Position numbers and translations under genes: made by a program. Shown here piece by piece: positions 8,536-15,828 of a DNA stretch of 55,973 nt. Numbering within the stretch: the stretch's first letter is position 1; the number at the start of each line of letters is the position of its first letter. Source of the stretch: JADZEJ01 sp964426815 (GTDB taxonomy: Bacteria; Patescibacteriota; Patescibacteriia; 2-12-FULL-60-25); assembly GCA_964426815.1 (NCBI GenBank), contig CAYRRZ010000005.1, positions 1-55,973 of the forward strand, in the 5' to 3' direction. The notes under the pieces are model-generated. The model ran no database searches, had not been told where the DNA came from, and worked only from the letters and a program-made list of their open reading frames with translations.

Positions 8536-8570
8536 CCCACAAGTTCTCTGCTTGAGCTTGTGGGTTTTTT
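8536..8570 (+). terminator. Terminator of the 6819 gene
   Basis: CCCACAAG (8536-8543) pairs with CTTGTGGG (8557-8564), followed by TTTTTT. Confidence 0.85.
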
Positions 8571-8572
8571 GT

Positions 8573-8601
8573 TTGCCAAAAAGACGGGAACGCGATACAT
8601 C
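8573..8601 (+). promoter_or_regulatory. Promoter of rlmH (predicted leaderless)
   Basis: TTGCCA (8573-8578), 17-bp spacer, TACATC (8596-8601). Only nine bases separate the -10 box from the rlmH ATG. It begins two bases after the preceding terminator. Confidence 0.5.
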
Positions 8602-8610
8602 TTATTTTAT

Positions 8611-9084
8611 ATGCAACGCCTTATTATTCGCGCGATTGGTAAAATCCCCCAAGGTTGGCAGCGCGAAGGCGTGGCCGAGTATATTGAAAGACTTCAACCA
8701 TTTGCTCAGGTGAGCGTCGTTGAGTTACCCGAAGGACATGAGGGTTCGGCTAAGCCGGATTTGGTACGGACGAGACAAGCAGAGGCGGTTTCTTTGCTGA
8801 AAGGGATTCCGGAGGAAGCGGTGATTATCGTTTTGGATGAAACAGGGAAAATCTACACATCTACTGAATTTGCAGAACGGGTGTCGGATTGGGGTGAAGG
8901 CGGAAAAACGCTTGTTTTTCTGATCGGTGGATCTTGGGGACTGGATCCGAGTGTGCGCGAAAGAGCGAATGCAGTGGTGTCTTTTGGGAAGATGACATTC
9001 CCGCATGCGTTAGCGCGGATTGTGCTGCTTGAGCAATTATATCGAACGGCGATGATACAAAGCGGGAAGACGTATCATAAATAA
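8611..9084 (+). CDS. rlmH: 23S rRNA (pseudouridine-1915-N3)-methyltransferase RlmH
   Basis: This 157-residue SPOUT-family methyltransferase methylates N3 of pseudouridine 1915 in helix 69 of 23S rRNA, using S-adenosylmethionine as a homodimer. The diagnostic C-terminal half is present: VFLIGGSWGLDP (the cofactor-binding loop), then MTFPHALARIVLLEQLYRT and a YHK end. Length is that of the family. The ATG at 8611 (MQRLIIRAIGK) was chosen over the longer in-frame start at 8560 because it matches the family N terminus and the -10 box sits just before it. The gene is AT-richer than the preceding island. Confidence 0.93.
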   Translation: MQRLIIRAIGKIPQGWQREGVAEYIERLQPFAQVSVVELPEGHEGSAKPDLVRTRQAEAVSLLKGIPEEAVIIVLDETGKIYTSTEFAERVSDWGEGGKTLVFLIGGSWGLDPSVRERANAVVSFGKMTFPHALARIVLLEQLYRTAMIQSGKTYHK

Positions 9085-9093
9085 AATACATAC

Positions 9094-9127
9094 GAAAAAG
9101 CTCCTCAGGGCACGGGCCATGAGGAGC
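9094..9127 (-). terminator. Terminator of the sirtuin gene
   Basis: GCTCCTCA (9100-9107) pairs with TGAGGAGC (9120-9127); on the minus strand the stem is followed by TTTTTC. It begins directly after the sirtuin stop codon. Confidence 0.8.
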
Positions 9128-9898
9128 TCAGAGATCACACAGAACATGTTCGGCTTTTTCGCGGATGTAAATGCTCACTGCGAAAGTCGAGGGCGTTACC
9201 ATCGCCGGATTGATCTCGATGACCGGCACTTGGTTTTTGACCAGCTCTTCAGCGATCATCTTTGTGTCCGTTACTTCGCCACTGGTTCCGATGAAGATGA
9301 CCAGATCGGCGGCGTTGAGCGCGTCCTCCATCTCGGCGAGATATTGGACAGGCTCATTGAAGAGAACGACATCGTGTCTGACCGAGCCCTTGCAGACAGG
9401 ACAGACAACTGATCCATACGGGATTGCCGTTTTCTCGTTCAACGGGACGATGTTGGCGCAGGTCGTGTTTTGACAACGGAGCCGATGAAGGCTGCCATGT
9501 ATCTCGATGGCGTGCTGACCGGCAGCCCCGTGCAGACCGTCCACGTTTTGCGTGAACAGCTTGAGACCGGGTTTGCGTTTTGCGATCTGTGCCAGATCGA
9601 GATGAGCCTGGTTTGGACGAACATTACGCGCCTTGAAGCGAGCGTCTTCGTACAATTTCCAGGATGCAGCAGGGTCGCTTTGCCAAGCATCGGCATAGGC
9701 GAACCTGAGCAAGCTCACAGAGCTCCACAAACTTGCCGATCCACTTCCGCGAAAGCTCGGCAGACCACTAGCGACGGAAATCCCGGCGCCGGTAAGGACG
9801 ACGGGTTTTTGCGAAACCTCCAGCAGCGCTTTGGCGCGCTGAACTTTTTCGCTTGAGAAACGCTGTTTTTCTTCATTTTTCTTGGAAAGAGCACCCAT
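9128..9898 (-). CDS. cobB: NAD-dependent protein deacylase (sirtuin, Sir2 family)
   Basis: Sirtuins remove acyl groups from lysines, consuming NAD+. All core motifs are visible: GAGIS and GLPSFRG (NAD binding), TQNVD, the catalytic His in EIHGSLH, a Cys4 zinc site (CQNTTC and CPVC), GTSGEV and EINP. An N-terminal extension of about 25 basic/polar residues precedes the Rossmann core. The start at 9898 (MGALSKKN) was preferred over the longer frame because GGAGGAA lies seven bases upstream and the predicted transcript starts after the upstream alternatives. Substrate class (acetyl versus longer acyl) cannot be read with certainty. The gene is divergent from the 9983 gene and the two promoters share their -35 region. 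Confidence 0.9.
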   Translation of the reverse strand: MGALSKKNEEKQRFSSEKVQRAKALLEVSQKPVVLTGAGISVASGLPSFRGSGSASLWSSVSLLRFAYADAWQSDPAASWKLYEDARFKARNVRPNQAHLDLAQIAKRKPGLKLFTQNVDGLHGAAGQHAIEIHGSLHRLRCQNTTCANIVPLNEKTAIPYGSVVCPVCKGSVRHDVVLFNEPVQYLAEMEDALNAADLVIFIGTSGEVTDTKMIAEELVKNQVPVIEINPAMVTPSTFAVSIYIREKAEHVLCDL

Positions 9899-9923
9899 GA
9901 GATTCCTCCAATGGTGATGACGG

Positions 9924-9952
9924 AACCTATCATATTTTACCATTATTGTCAA
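9924..9952 (-). promoter_or_regulatory. Promoter of the sirtuin gene
   Basis: Minus-strand TTGACA (9947-9952), 17-bp spacer, TAGGTT (9924-9929), then GGAGGAA before the ATG. Confidence 0.7.
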
Positions 9953-9974
9953 TCGTCTGGCGTTCACCTATCGT
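9946..9974 (+). promoter_or_regulatory. Promoter of the 9983 gene (predicted leaderless)
   Basis: TTGTCA (9946-9951), 17-bp spacer, TATCGT (9969-9974), then eight bases to the ATG. Its -35 hexamer overlaps the sirtuin -35 by five bases on the other strand, so two polymerases could not occupy both at once. Confidence 0.6.
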
Positions 9975-9982
9975 AGTGCTAT

Positions 9983-11470
9983 ATGCAAAGCACTAGCGAG
10001 TCATTTTCGAGGCCTTCTGCCAAAGAAGTTCCACTACAACCACAAGCTGAAACCGTTGAATCCCAAAATGCTCTTCCACGTGCTGATGGCGCTTCGGAAG
10101 AATTTCAGAAAGCGCTACAGACTGACCGGAAGCTTTTAAAGCGTGTTCAGGAGACTATTGCTGATTTAGCTCGTATTGGTGAGCCGATAAAAACTCTGCG
10201 AGAAACCGAGGTTTTCGCTGATCTTTTCAAAGGTGTTTCAACAAAAATTTCGACGGCATTTGAAGCGGTTGATCCGGTCCGGAGTTCAAAAAGATTACGT
10301 AATGCAGAAGCAACGGAAGTCCGGCAATTACGGATGCATACGTTTAACGAAAAATTGCGCACCATCAAAGATCCGACGGCGCAGGCTGAGATTCAACGAG
10401 CTGTTACCCAAGGGATTGAAAGCGTTGGCCTAGGACAAGATCCAGATGCCCTGCTCACGATCGCCGAGGATGAAAATCTCTTTAAGCGTTTTTCACAGCA
10501 CCCTGGTGCGCGAGAAGCGTATGAAGCCCTGATGTCTAATCGATCGCTCGAAGATGCGGGTAGACAAGTTGAAGCGTACTATCGGAAAGGACCGCAGGGA
10601 GAAAAGATTCCGGTCATGCATATCGACCGATTTGCTGTGAATGCGGAAACAGGAAGCGTGGTTGAGTTTGGATTTGATATTGAAAAACAAAAAAGAGTTG
10701 ATCGAAAAACCGGTGAACTACGAGAACAACGTATTGTGAAAAATCCTGTTATTGTGATGGACGCAGAAGCACGAGGATCGAGCTCTGGACTTAAATTTAT
10801 TGTTGGTTTATTGCCAATGACGAAAAAGTTAAAACTCGATGCTGCCGAACTTGTGTGTAATATCAAACAAGGTTCATATACTTGGGCACGCATTGCGGAT
10901 ATTGATTCATTTGCGATGGCTGAGCAGCTGCCCCCACAAGCAATTCAGGAACTTGGACCTGGTCCATGGGAAGAAAAGCGTCTTAAAGGAATGGTGATGC
11001 GCGATATCATCCTACCGCAATTTGAACAGAATATTTCAACAAGTATTGGACAGGTTCTAGAGTTCGAAAAGGATCCGGAAAAAAAGACTGAGCTCTATAA
11101 ACAATTGGTCACGGATTTATATTACACCGAGTATCCAAAATTAAAGGAAAAGGCCCTGCGCGGAGAGATTACGATGAATGAGCTCGCGAATCTTGGTAAA
11201 GGTATTAATGCCTTCAAGTTTAATGAAGAAGGGAAACTCACAGATCAAGATTCACACATTACTGGCCATCTCGGTAAGACGGCATTACTCGGCCCTGGGA
11301 AGAATGGCATCCCATGGAAAGCGACCATCGGTCTCGATCGCGCCTCGCTCTTCAAACTTGTTGAAGGTTTGTCCCCGGGCACAGGACTGATGGATAAAGT
11401 GAAGCGCGCTGGCATGAAGGCTGGTATCATGGCCGCTGATCTCCTTTCCAGAATTCAAAATCGCGTATGA
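9983..11470 (+). CDS. Unknown 495-residue protein
   Basis: The family was not recognised. The N terminus (1-45) is Ser/Pro/Glu-rich and probably disordered, followed by helical Lys/Glu-rich segments (to about 185) and a mixed region with many beta-prone stretches (about 185-300). No signal peptide or membrane span was seen. It is predicted to be leaderless, and its stop overlaps the start of the next small gene (ATGATG), so the two are probably co-translated. The disordered Ser/Pro-rich start resembles that of the incomplete gene at the right edge, but no homology is claimed. Confidence 0.75.
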   Translation: MQSTSESFSRPSAKEVPLQPQAETVESQNALPRADGASEEFQKALQTDRKLLKRVQETIADLARIGEPIKTLRETEVFADLFKGVSTKISTAFEAVDPVRSSKRLRNAEATEVRQLRMHTFNEKLRTIKDPTAQAEIQRAVTQGIESVGLGQDPDALLTIAEDENLFKRFSQHPGAREAYEALMSNRSLEDAGRQVEAYYRKGPQGEKIPVMHIDRFAVNAETGSVVEFGFDIEKQKRVDRKTGELREQRIVKNPVIVMDAEARGSSSGLKFIVGLLPMTKKLKLDAAELVCNIKQGSYTWARIADIDSFAMAEQLPPQAIQELGPGPWEEKRLKGMVMRDIILPQFEQNISTSIGQVLEFEKDPEKKTELYKQLVTDLYYTEYPKLKEKALRGEITMNELANLGKGINAFKFNEEGKLTDQDSHITGHLGKTALLGPGKNGIPWKATIGLDRASLFKLVEGLSPGTGLMDKVKRAGMKAGIMAADLLSRIQNRV

Positions 11471-11778
11471 TGCCAAAGCTTCCACCTGAAGAACTTCATG
11501 GGACACTTGGGAAAGACCCAAAGACCGGAACTGACTTTGCTTTCTACGATTGGCTCGATGGCACGGATCAAGAAAAAACGATTTCTGGCGTTCTCGATTG
11601 GTTGATTGAGGATTTACGCGAAGAGCAGGACGAAGGAGCGGTTCGTTCTCTCCTCGAAGAGTGGAAGAAAGATCTTCCAGTTGAAGAATTTACACAACGC
11701 ATCGCCTTTCTTGAAAAGTTGATGCCGCCGAATCATGTATTTCATTCCATCAAACAATCCTTTATCCAAAATACCTGA
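11467..11778 (+). CDS. Small acidic unknown protein
   Basis: This 103-residue acidic helical protein overlaps the preceding gene by four bases, which suggests translational coupling and a shared role. No domain was recognised. Its TGA stop (11776-11778) lies inside the 5' arm of the terminator hairpin. Confidence 0.75.
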   Translation: MMPKLPPEELHGTLGKDPKTGTDFAFYDWLDGTDQEKTISGVLDWLIEDLREEQDEGAVRSLLEEWKKDLPVEEFTQRIAFLEKLMPPNHVFHSIKQSFIQNT

Positions 11779-11798
11779 CCTTAAAGTCAGGTATTTTT
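11771..11798 (+). terminator. Terminator of the 9983-11778 operon
   Basis: ATACCTGAC (11771-11779) pairs with GTCAGGTAT (11786-11794), followed by TTTTG. It overlaps the last codons of the small gene. Confidence 0.85.
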
Positions 11799-11820
11799 GT
11801 AACAAAAATCCCCGCCGCTT

Positions 11821-11848
11821 CCCCCGTCGCTCTGGTGAGCTTTGGGGG
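11821..11848 (-). terminator. Hairpin downstream of the 11868-12722 unit
   Basis: A CCCCC/GGGGG outer stem encloses a GCTC/GAGC inner stem. On the minus strand a TTTTT run comes only after a further GC-rich stretch. The hairpin closely resembles the one at 21876-21905, including the gcTCT..gTGAGCTTTGGGGG segment. Confidence 0.45.
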
Positions 11849-11867
11849 ATGCGTTTGGGGGAGATAA

Positions 11868-12277
11868 CTAGCCTGCCGGGGGTGGCGGCCAGTTCAAATG
11901 CTCATGGTCGGGTGGCTTGAGGGTCGGAATGACTTGAGTCGTTGGGTTGCGATGCAAGACAATCAGATCGCTCTCGATGAGGGCAATCCAGGTGACCGGA
12001 ACCCAGAATGGGTCTGGTCCGACAAAGTCCATCAGATTGGTCTTATCTTCTGGCTTGAGGATTGCGGTGCTCTCAATGACGGCGTGAAACGTCCGATGGG
12101 ATTCCCAGCATCATGCACGAGGGTGCAGCGGACACGGTCGAGCCACGCTGGCGGGATCGTTTTATCGAGCACGACATGCAAGGTGAGCCGACCTGGGATG
12201 GCGTTCCAACGGAGATGGGCGCTCTTTAGCGCCTTGAGATATCCGGCTGCATGTCGACTGAACAGATCACTTACCAT
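11868..12277 (-). pseudogene. Unknown gene interrupted by a frameshift
   Basis: The frame opens with MVSDLFSRHAAG at 12277 after AGAGGGG and runs well to about 12100. It then becomes unlikely and stops at 12032. Another frame takes over at about 12095-12112 with good coding character (FHAVIESTAILKPEDK, later TWIALIESDLIVLHRN) and ends in a Pro-rich tail at 11868. The total length of 410 nt is one base short of a whole number of codons, so a single missing base restores a protein of about 136 residues. This may be a real mutation or an assembly error; the scaffold gap is less than 1 kb away. The product is not recognised. The start overlaps the stop of the upstream gene, so the two are a coupled pair. 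Confidence 0.7.
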
Positions 12278-12722
12278 GTCCCCTCTTTGGCGAAAGCTGT
12301 TCGCCGGTGAGATGGCTATTGAAGCCCGCGTTCTCCACTTGATGCCTGGTTACACTCGGAGGGAAAGCCAGGTAGCGAATATTGGAAAGAGTCGGGTCCT
12401 TCAGGTGAAAGTGAACTCGATCCAAAAAGCCGCTCTCCTGTTGCGTCGCGCGAAAAGCCATGCGCAGAGCGAACATTCCGTTCTCAAATGGAAGCATGCG
12501 TTCTTGGGTCACAATTTCACCACGAATGGAGAAACGACCCATGAGATCTGCACCAAACAGGATTGCATCCGCGAGCGCAAAGCGCTCAGGACGAAACCCG
12601 TCTTTGACCGTGAGCTGCAGCATCCAGATGATGCCGCAACATTCTTCGACGGTCATTTTCTGCACTCGGCGCAGAGCACCAAGAAATGGGAGATGCTTGA
12701 AACGAATGATTTGAGCACTCAC
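12267..12722 (-). CDS. Unknown 151-residue protein
   Basis: No family was recognised. A GTG start at 12722 with GGAGG five bases upstream was chosen over the longer frame to 12800, because the upstream part reads through a hairpin and has no ribosome site. The protein is moderately basic with alternating beta-like segments and two adjacent Cys near residue 30; it has no membrane span. Its TGA overlaps the ATG of the following frameshifted gene by eleven bases. Composition is GC-rich, like the other orphan cassettes. Confidence 0.6.
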   Translation of the reverse strand: MSAQIIRFKHLPFLGALRRVQKMTVEECCGIIWMLQLTVKDGFRPERFALADAILFGADLMGRFSIRGEIVTQERMLPFENGMFALRMAFRATQQESGFLDRVHFHLKDPTLSNIRYLAFPPSVTRHQVENAGFNSHLTGEQLSPKRGHGK

Positions 12723-12748
12723 CGTAACCTCCACGCGTTTGGGTTTAC

Positions 12749-12774
12749 AAAAAGGACGTTTGTATGTCCTTTTT
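12749..12774. terminator. Symmetrical AAAAAGGAC/GTCCTTTTT hairpin
   Basis: Arms 12749-12757 and 12766-12774 pair perfectly around an 8-nt loop with A and T runs, so it could terminate in either direction. It lies in the 5' region of the minus-strand gene at 12722, downstream of a TTGACG at 12795-12800, and may act as an attenuator. Its direction of action is uncertain. Confidence 0.45.
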
Positions 12775-12806
12775 GTTTCATGAAACAGACTTTTCGTCAA
12801 TTGATA

Positions 12807-12835
12807 TTGCCCTCTTCTTGGTATTCCGTTAGATT
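12807..12835 (+). promoter_or_regulatory. Promoter of tRNA-Leu
   Basis: TTGCCC (12807-12812), 17-bp spacer, TAGATT (12830-12835), with the tRNA starting 14 bases after the -10 box. Confidence 0.55.
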
Positions 12836-12849
12836 AGTGCCACACCCGT

Positions 12850-12934
12850 GGGCGAGTGGTGGAACTGGTAGACACGCCGGCCTTAGAAGCCGGTGGCGCA
12901 AGCCGTGAGAGTTCGAGTCTCTCCCCGCCCACCA
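12850..12934 (+). tRNA. tRNA-Leu (anticodon UAG)
   Basis: This is an 85-nt cloverleaf with a long variable arm. The anticodon stem CCGGC/GCCGG encloses CTTAGAA (anticodon UAG, reading CUN codons), the T arm is GAGAG-TTCGAGT-CTCTC, and CCA is encoded. The acceptor stem pairs at six of seven positions, with an A-C opposition at position 6-67. Confidence 0.95.
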
Positions 12935-12936
12935 TC

Positions 12937-13036
12937 NNNNNNNNNNNNNNNNNNNNNNNNNNNNNNNNNNNNNNNNNNNNNNNNNNNNNNNNNNNNNNNN
13001 NNNNNNNNNNNNNNNNNNNNNNNNNNNNNNNNNNNN
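12937..13036. other. Assembly gap (100 N)
   Basis: Exactly 100 undetermined bases, the usual scaffold placeholder. The order and distance of the flanking contigs are inferred by the assembler, not read. Confidence 0.99.
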
Positions 13037-13105
13037 CAGTGAAATATAGAGTCGGGCGAGTTCTTTGTCTGTGGTGTGGTTTTCACAAGAAAGGCGGATG
13101 GACAC

Positions 13106-14251
13106 ATGTCTGAATCTGAAGAGCGGAAGCCGGATGCGTATGCGCGGGCTGGCGTGAACTATGAGCTCATGGATCCGTTCAAGGTTGCCGCACAACAAAC
13201 GGCAGCTGAGACTGCGATCCTCTTGCGACGACATGGCTTTGAAGAGATTGGGGCCAGTCGAGGCGAAAGTGCCTATTTGATCGAGCGTGGCGACTTGATC
13301 TTGGCTCTGGTTGAAGAGGGCCTGGGTACCAAGAACTTGGTTGCCGATGCCTATGTGGCAGCTCTGAAAGAAGCCGCCCCGCATTCGTTTTATGCGGGGA
13401 TTGCGCAGGACACGGTCGCAATGATCGTGAATGATCTGATTACCGTGGGTGCCATGCCCATGGTCGCGGCCATGCATCTTGCGGTCGGTGACTCGGACTG
13501 GTTCTTGAATCAGAGGCGAGCGCTCGACTTGATCACGGGTTGGAAGCGCGCTTGCTTGCTCTCAAATTGCACCTGGGGACCAGGAGAGACGCCGACCCTG
13601 AAAGGTGTGGTGGCTCCGGGAGCGGTGGTCTTGAGCGGCTCAGCAATGGGCATCATTCAGCCCCGGTCACATCAGATTGTTCCACGCATGCAGCATGGGG
13701 ATGCCATCATCTTGCTGCATAGCTCCGGGATCCATGCCAATGGCCTTACCCTGGCGCGCAAGATTGCAGACAAGCTGCCCGAAGGATATCTCACCAAGAT
13801 CGCGGCCGATGGGCCGAGCTATGGTGAAGCCCTGCTCGAGCCCACGCACATTTATGTACGCTTCATGCAGGCGTGCTTTGATCGCGGCGTCGATGTCCAC
13901 TATGCAGTGAACATCACTGGGCATGGCTGGCGCAAACTCATGCGTGCGACCGAGCCCTTTGCCTATGTGATCGAGCGATTGCCGCCCAAGAACTATCTGT
14001 TCGACTTCATTCAGACGCATGGGCAGATGTCGGACTTTGATGCATACGGCAATCTCAATATGGGCGCCGGATTTGCGATCATGGTTGCGCCGGAGCAGAT
14101 TCCGCTCGTGGAAGAAGTGATGCACTATATGGCGAATGACTTTGCCTTTGGTGCGACGGTGACCGGCCATGTCGAAAAAAGCGCAGACAAAAAAGTCATC
14201 ATCAAGCCAAAGGGCTTGGAATACTCGGCTCAGAGCCTCGCGGTTCGCTGA
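13106..14251 (+). CDS. purM: Phosphoribosylformylglycinamidine cyclo-ligase (AIR synthetase)
   Basis: PurM closes the imidazole ring of FGAM with ATP to form AIR, step five of purine synthesis. The PurM/PurL fold is clear: AYARAGVNYE at the start, an LVEEGLGTKNLVADAY segment in place of the usual G(V/I)GTK block, DTVAMIVNDLITVGAMPM (typically DTVAMNVNDI), SSGIHANGLTLAR, NITGHGW, and NMGAGFAIMV near the end. Length (381 residues) is slightly above the family's usual 345, mostly from N-terminal residues. The ATG at 13106 was chosen over the longer frame. No other purine gene is in the window, and the gene begins just after the scaffold gap. Its composition is in the GC-rich style. Confidence 0.88.
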   Translation: MSESEERKPDAYARAGVNYELMDPFKVAAQQTAAETAILLRRHGFEEIGASRGESAYLIERGDLILALVEEGLGTKNLVADAYVAALKEAAPHSFYAGIAQDTVAMIVNDLITVGAMPMVAAMHLAVGDSDWFLNQRRALDLITGWKRACLLSNCTWGPGETPTLKGVVAPGAVVLSGSAMGIIQPRSHQIVPRMQHGDAIILLHSSGIHANGLTLARKIADKLPEGYLTKIAADGPSYGEALLEPTHIYVRFMQACFDRGVDVHYAVNITGHGWRKLMRATEPFAYVIERLPPKNYLFDFIQTHGQMSDFDAYGNLNMGAGFAIMVAPEQIPLVEEVMHYMANDFAFGATVTGHVEKSADKKVIIKPKGLEYSAQSLAVR

Positions 14252-14261
14252 GTTAGGTCAA

Positions 14262-14289
14262 GGCATTCTCTCGTGAGAATGCCTTTTTT
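14262..14289 (+). terminator. Terminator of purM
   Basis: GGCATTCTC (14262-14270) pairs with GAGAATGCC (14275-14283), followed by TTTTTT. Confidence 0.88.
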
Positions 14290-14294
14290 CGTGC

Positions 14295-14300
14295 TAAGAT
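14295..14300 (+). promoter_or_regulatory. Extended -10 box (TGCTAAGAT) of the 14310 gene
   Basis: TAAGAT with an upstream TGC extension lies nine bases before the ATG, predicting a leaderless or near-leaderless mRNA. No good -35 box is visible. Confidence 0.5.
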
Positions 14301-14309
14301 GCCTCTATT

Positions 14310-15719
14310 ATGCACTCTCCCCTTTCACGCATCCTGGTTGCCACCGGTCTCGTCATGAGCACCATGCTGCCAATTTCTCTGCCAGCACAGGCGCAACAAT
14401 TTGATTCTTTAGTCAAGGGCAAAGGACCAGCCGTCTACTTTTTTTCGAGCAATGGAAAGCGTTATGCATTTCCAAACATGTCGGTCTATCAGTCTTGGTA
14501 TCCAACGGGTGCAAATATCACCCAGGTGACGGATGAACAACTTTCGAGTATGCCACTCGGTGGAAATGTTACCTTTAAACCAGGCGTGGCTTTGATCAAA
14601 GTCACCACGGATCCAAAAGTGTATGCGATTTCAAAAGGTGGCGTGCTCCGCTGGATTGCAAGCGAAGAATTAGCTCGCTCGATATACGGAACAGATTGGA
14701 GCAAAAAAGTGTTTGATGTCGCCGATGTCTTTTTTACGAATTACACGGTTGGCTCACCAGTCACACAAACGAGTGATTACAATAAGAATGCCGAAGCTGG
14801 ATCCGTGATTACCCCAAGCGACTCCGTACCTGGAATGCCATCTTCGATTCCGGTTGGTGTGATTCCTGTGGCTCCTCCTGCCCCAAAAGTTGGTTATGCT
14901 GAAGTCGATGTCTCACTCAGCTCATCACAAGCAACCTTGAATCAAACGGTGACGATCAGCTCACGCGTCACGATGTATACCTCGCTCATCAAGAAGATTG
15001 AGATCTTCCGCGAATCGTCAGCGCAACCTATGGTGACCTGTGCGGATACAACGGAATGTGGCGCGCAGTATTTTGTGCAACAAGCACCGCTTAAGGAGAA
15101 ATTCTATGCGGTAGCAACCAATGCAAATGGCGAACGTTTTGAATCACCACTTCATGCACAATTAATTGTGGCCGCCGTTTCAAACAATTTGCAGACGACG
15201 ATTAGCCCACAAAGCTTGAGTGTTGGATCACGCGCCAGCTTTACGGCCATCATCACCAATAATCTTGTGGTCGACAGTCATAAGATTTTTGCTCGCATCC
15301 CGGGTGTCGCAGATCCTGTTCTCTGGAAGGACTGTAAGACCGATAAAACCTGTGCCGGATCGGTTCCATTCTATCGAACAACCAATCTCTATTCTCAAGT
15401 GGTGAGCGAAGGACAGACTTATGTGTCGCCAGAAGCGCAGGTACAAGTCATCGGTGGCGAAGCGCCAAAGCCAAAGCTGACGATCGTGGGTCGCCCATCA
15501 AAAAATCAGGTGACCTTTCAAATCATGGCACCCCATGGCGAAGGCATTCTCGTCACTTCATTAGCTGAAGGAAGTGCAGATAGCGGTTCTACACTCGCCC
15601 TGTGTGACGATGTGTGTACGGTGACCGTTCAAATCAATGTGCAGGCAGATATCACGGCCTATGCCTGGGTCGGTGGAAAAATTGAAAGCTCAGATACCTT
15701 TGAAGTGAAACCGGAATAA
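14310..15719 (+). CDS. Secreted protein with Patescibacteria-type repeat domain
   Basis: This 469-residue protein has a clear signal peptide (residues 1-28, cleavage after AQA). Residues about 35-150 form a domain in which the chain is described by motifs such as VYFFSSNGKRYAFPN, a later proline-glycine block, and VYAISKGGVLRWIASEE. Similar domains are common in surface proteins of CPR bacteria, though no ligand is known. The rest (about 195-469) looks like several beta-sandwich repeats, with two Cys pairs (TCADTTEC, CKTDKTC) that could form disulfides. It is probably exposed on or released from the cell surface. The gene stands alone between two terminators. Confidence 0.78.
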   Translation: MHSPLSRILVATGLVMSTMLPISLPAQAQQFDSLVKGKGPAVYFFSSNGKRYAFPNMSVYQSWYPTGANITQVTDEQLSSMPLGGNVTFKPGVALIKVTTDPKVYAISKGGVLRWIASEELARSIYGTDWSKKVFDVADVFFTNYTVGSPVTQTSDYNKNAEAGSVITPSDSVPGMPSSIPVGVIPVAPPAPKVGYAEVDVSLSSSQATLNQTVTISSRVTMYTSLIKKIEIFRESSAQPMVTCADTTECGAQYFVQQAPLKEKFYAVATNANGERFESPLHAQLIVAAVSNNLQTTISPQSLSVGSRASFTAIITNNLVVDSHKIFARIPGVADPVLWKDCKTDKTCAGSVPFYRTTNLYSQVVSEGQTYVSPEAQVQVIGGEAPKPKLTIVGRPSKNQVTFQIMAPHGEGILVTSLAEGSADSGSTLALCDDVCTVTVQINVQADITAYAWVGGKIESSDTFEVKPE

Positions 15720-15726
15720 GCCAAGC

Positions 15727-15762
15727 AAAAAAAATCCCTCGAGCCTTCGGGGGATTTTTTGT
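15727..15762. terminator. Bidirectional terminator
   Basis: AATCCCTCGA (15733-15742) pairs with TCGGGGGATT (15747-15756), flanked by A8 on one side and T6 on the other. It serves the secreted-protein gene and, as second terminator, the convergent gene. Confidence 0.85.
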
Positions 15763-15765
15763 ATC

Positions 15766-15802
15766 AAAAAAACGACATGGAGCGAGGGGACTCGACATGT
15801 CG
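15766..15802 (-). terminator. First terminator of the 15829 gene
   Basis: CGACATG (15773-15779) pairs with CATGTCG (15796-15802); on the minus strand the stem is followed by seven T. Together with the preceding hairpin it makes a tandem terminator. Confidence 0.65.
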
Positions 15803-15828
15803 CTTGAGCGGACTTTCACGGTCCGAGA

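Noticed and set aside
11898..12908. 336-codon plus-strand frame running into tRNA-Leu
   Set aside because: It overlaps the tRNA and both coding frames of the minus-strand pair, and its product has no protein-like pattern.
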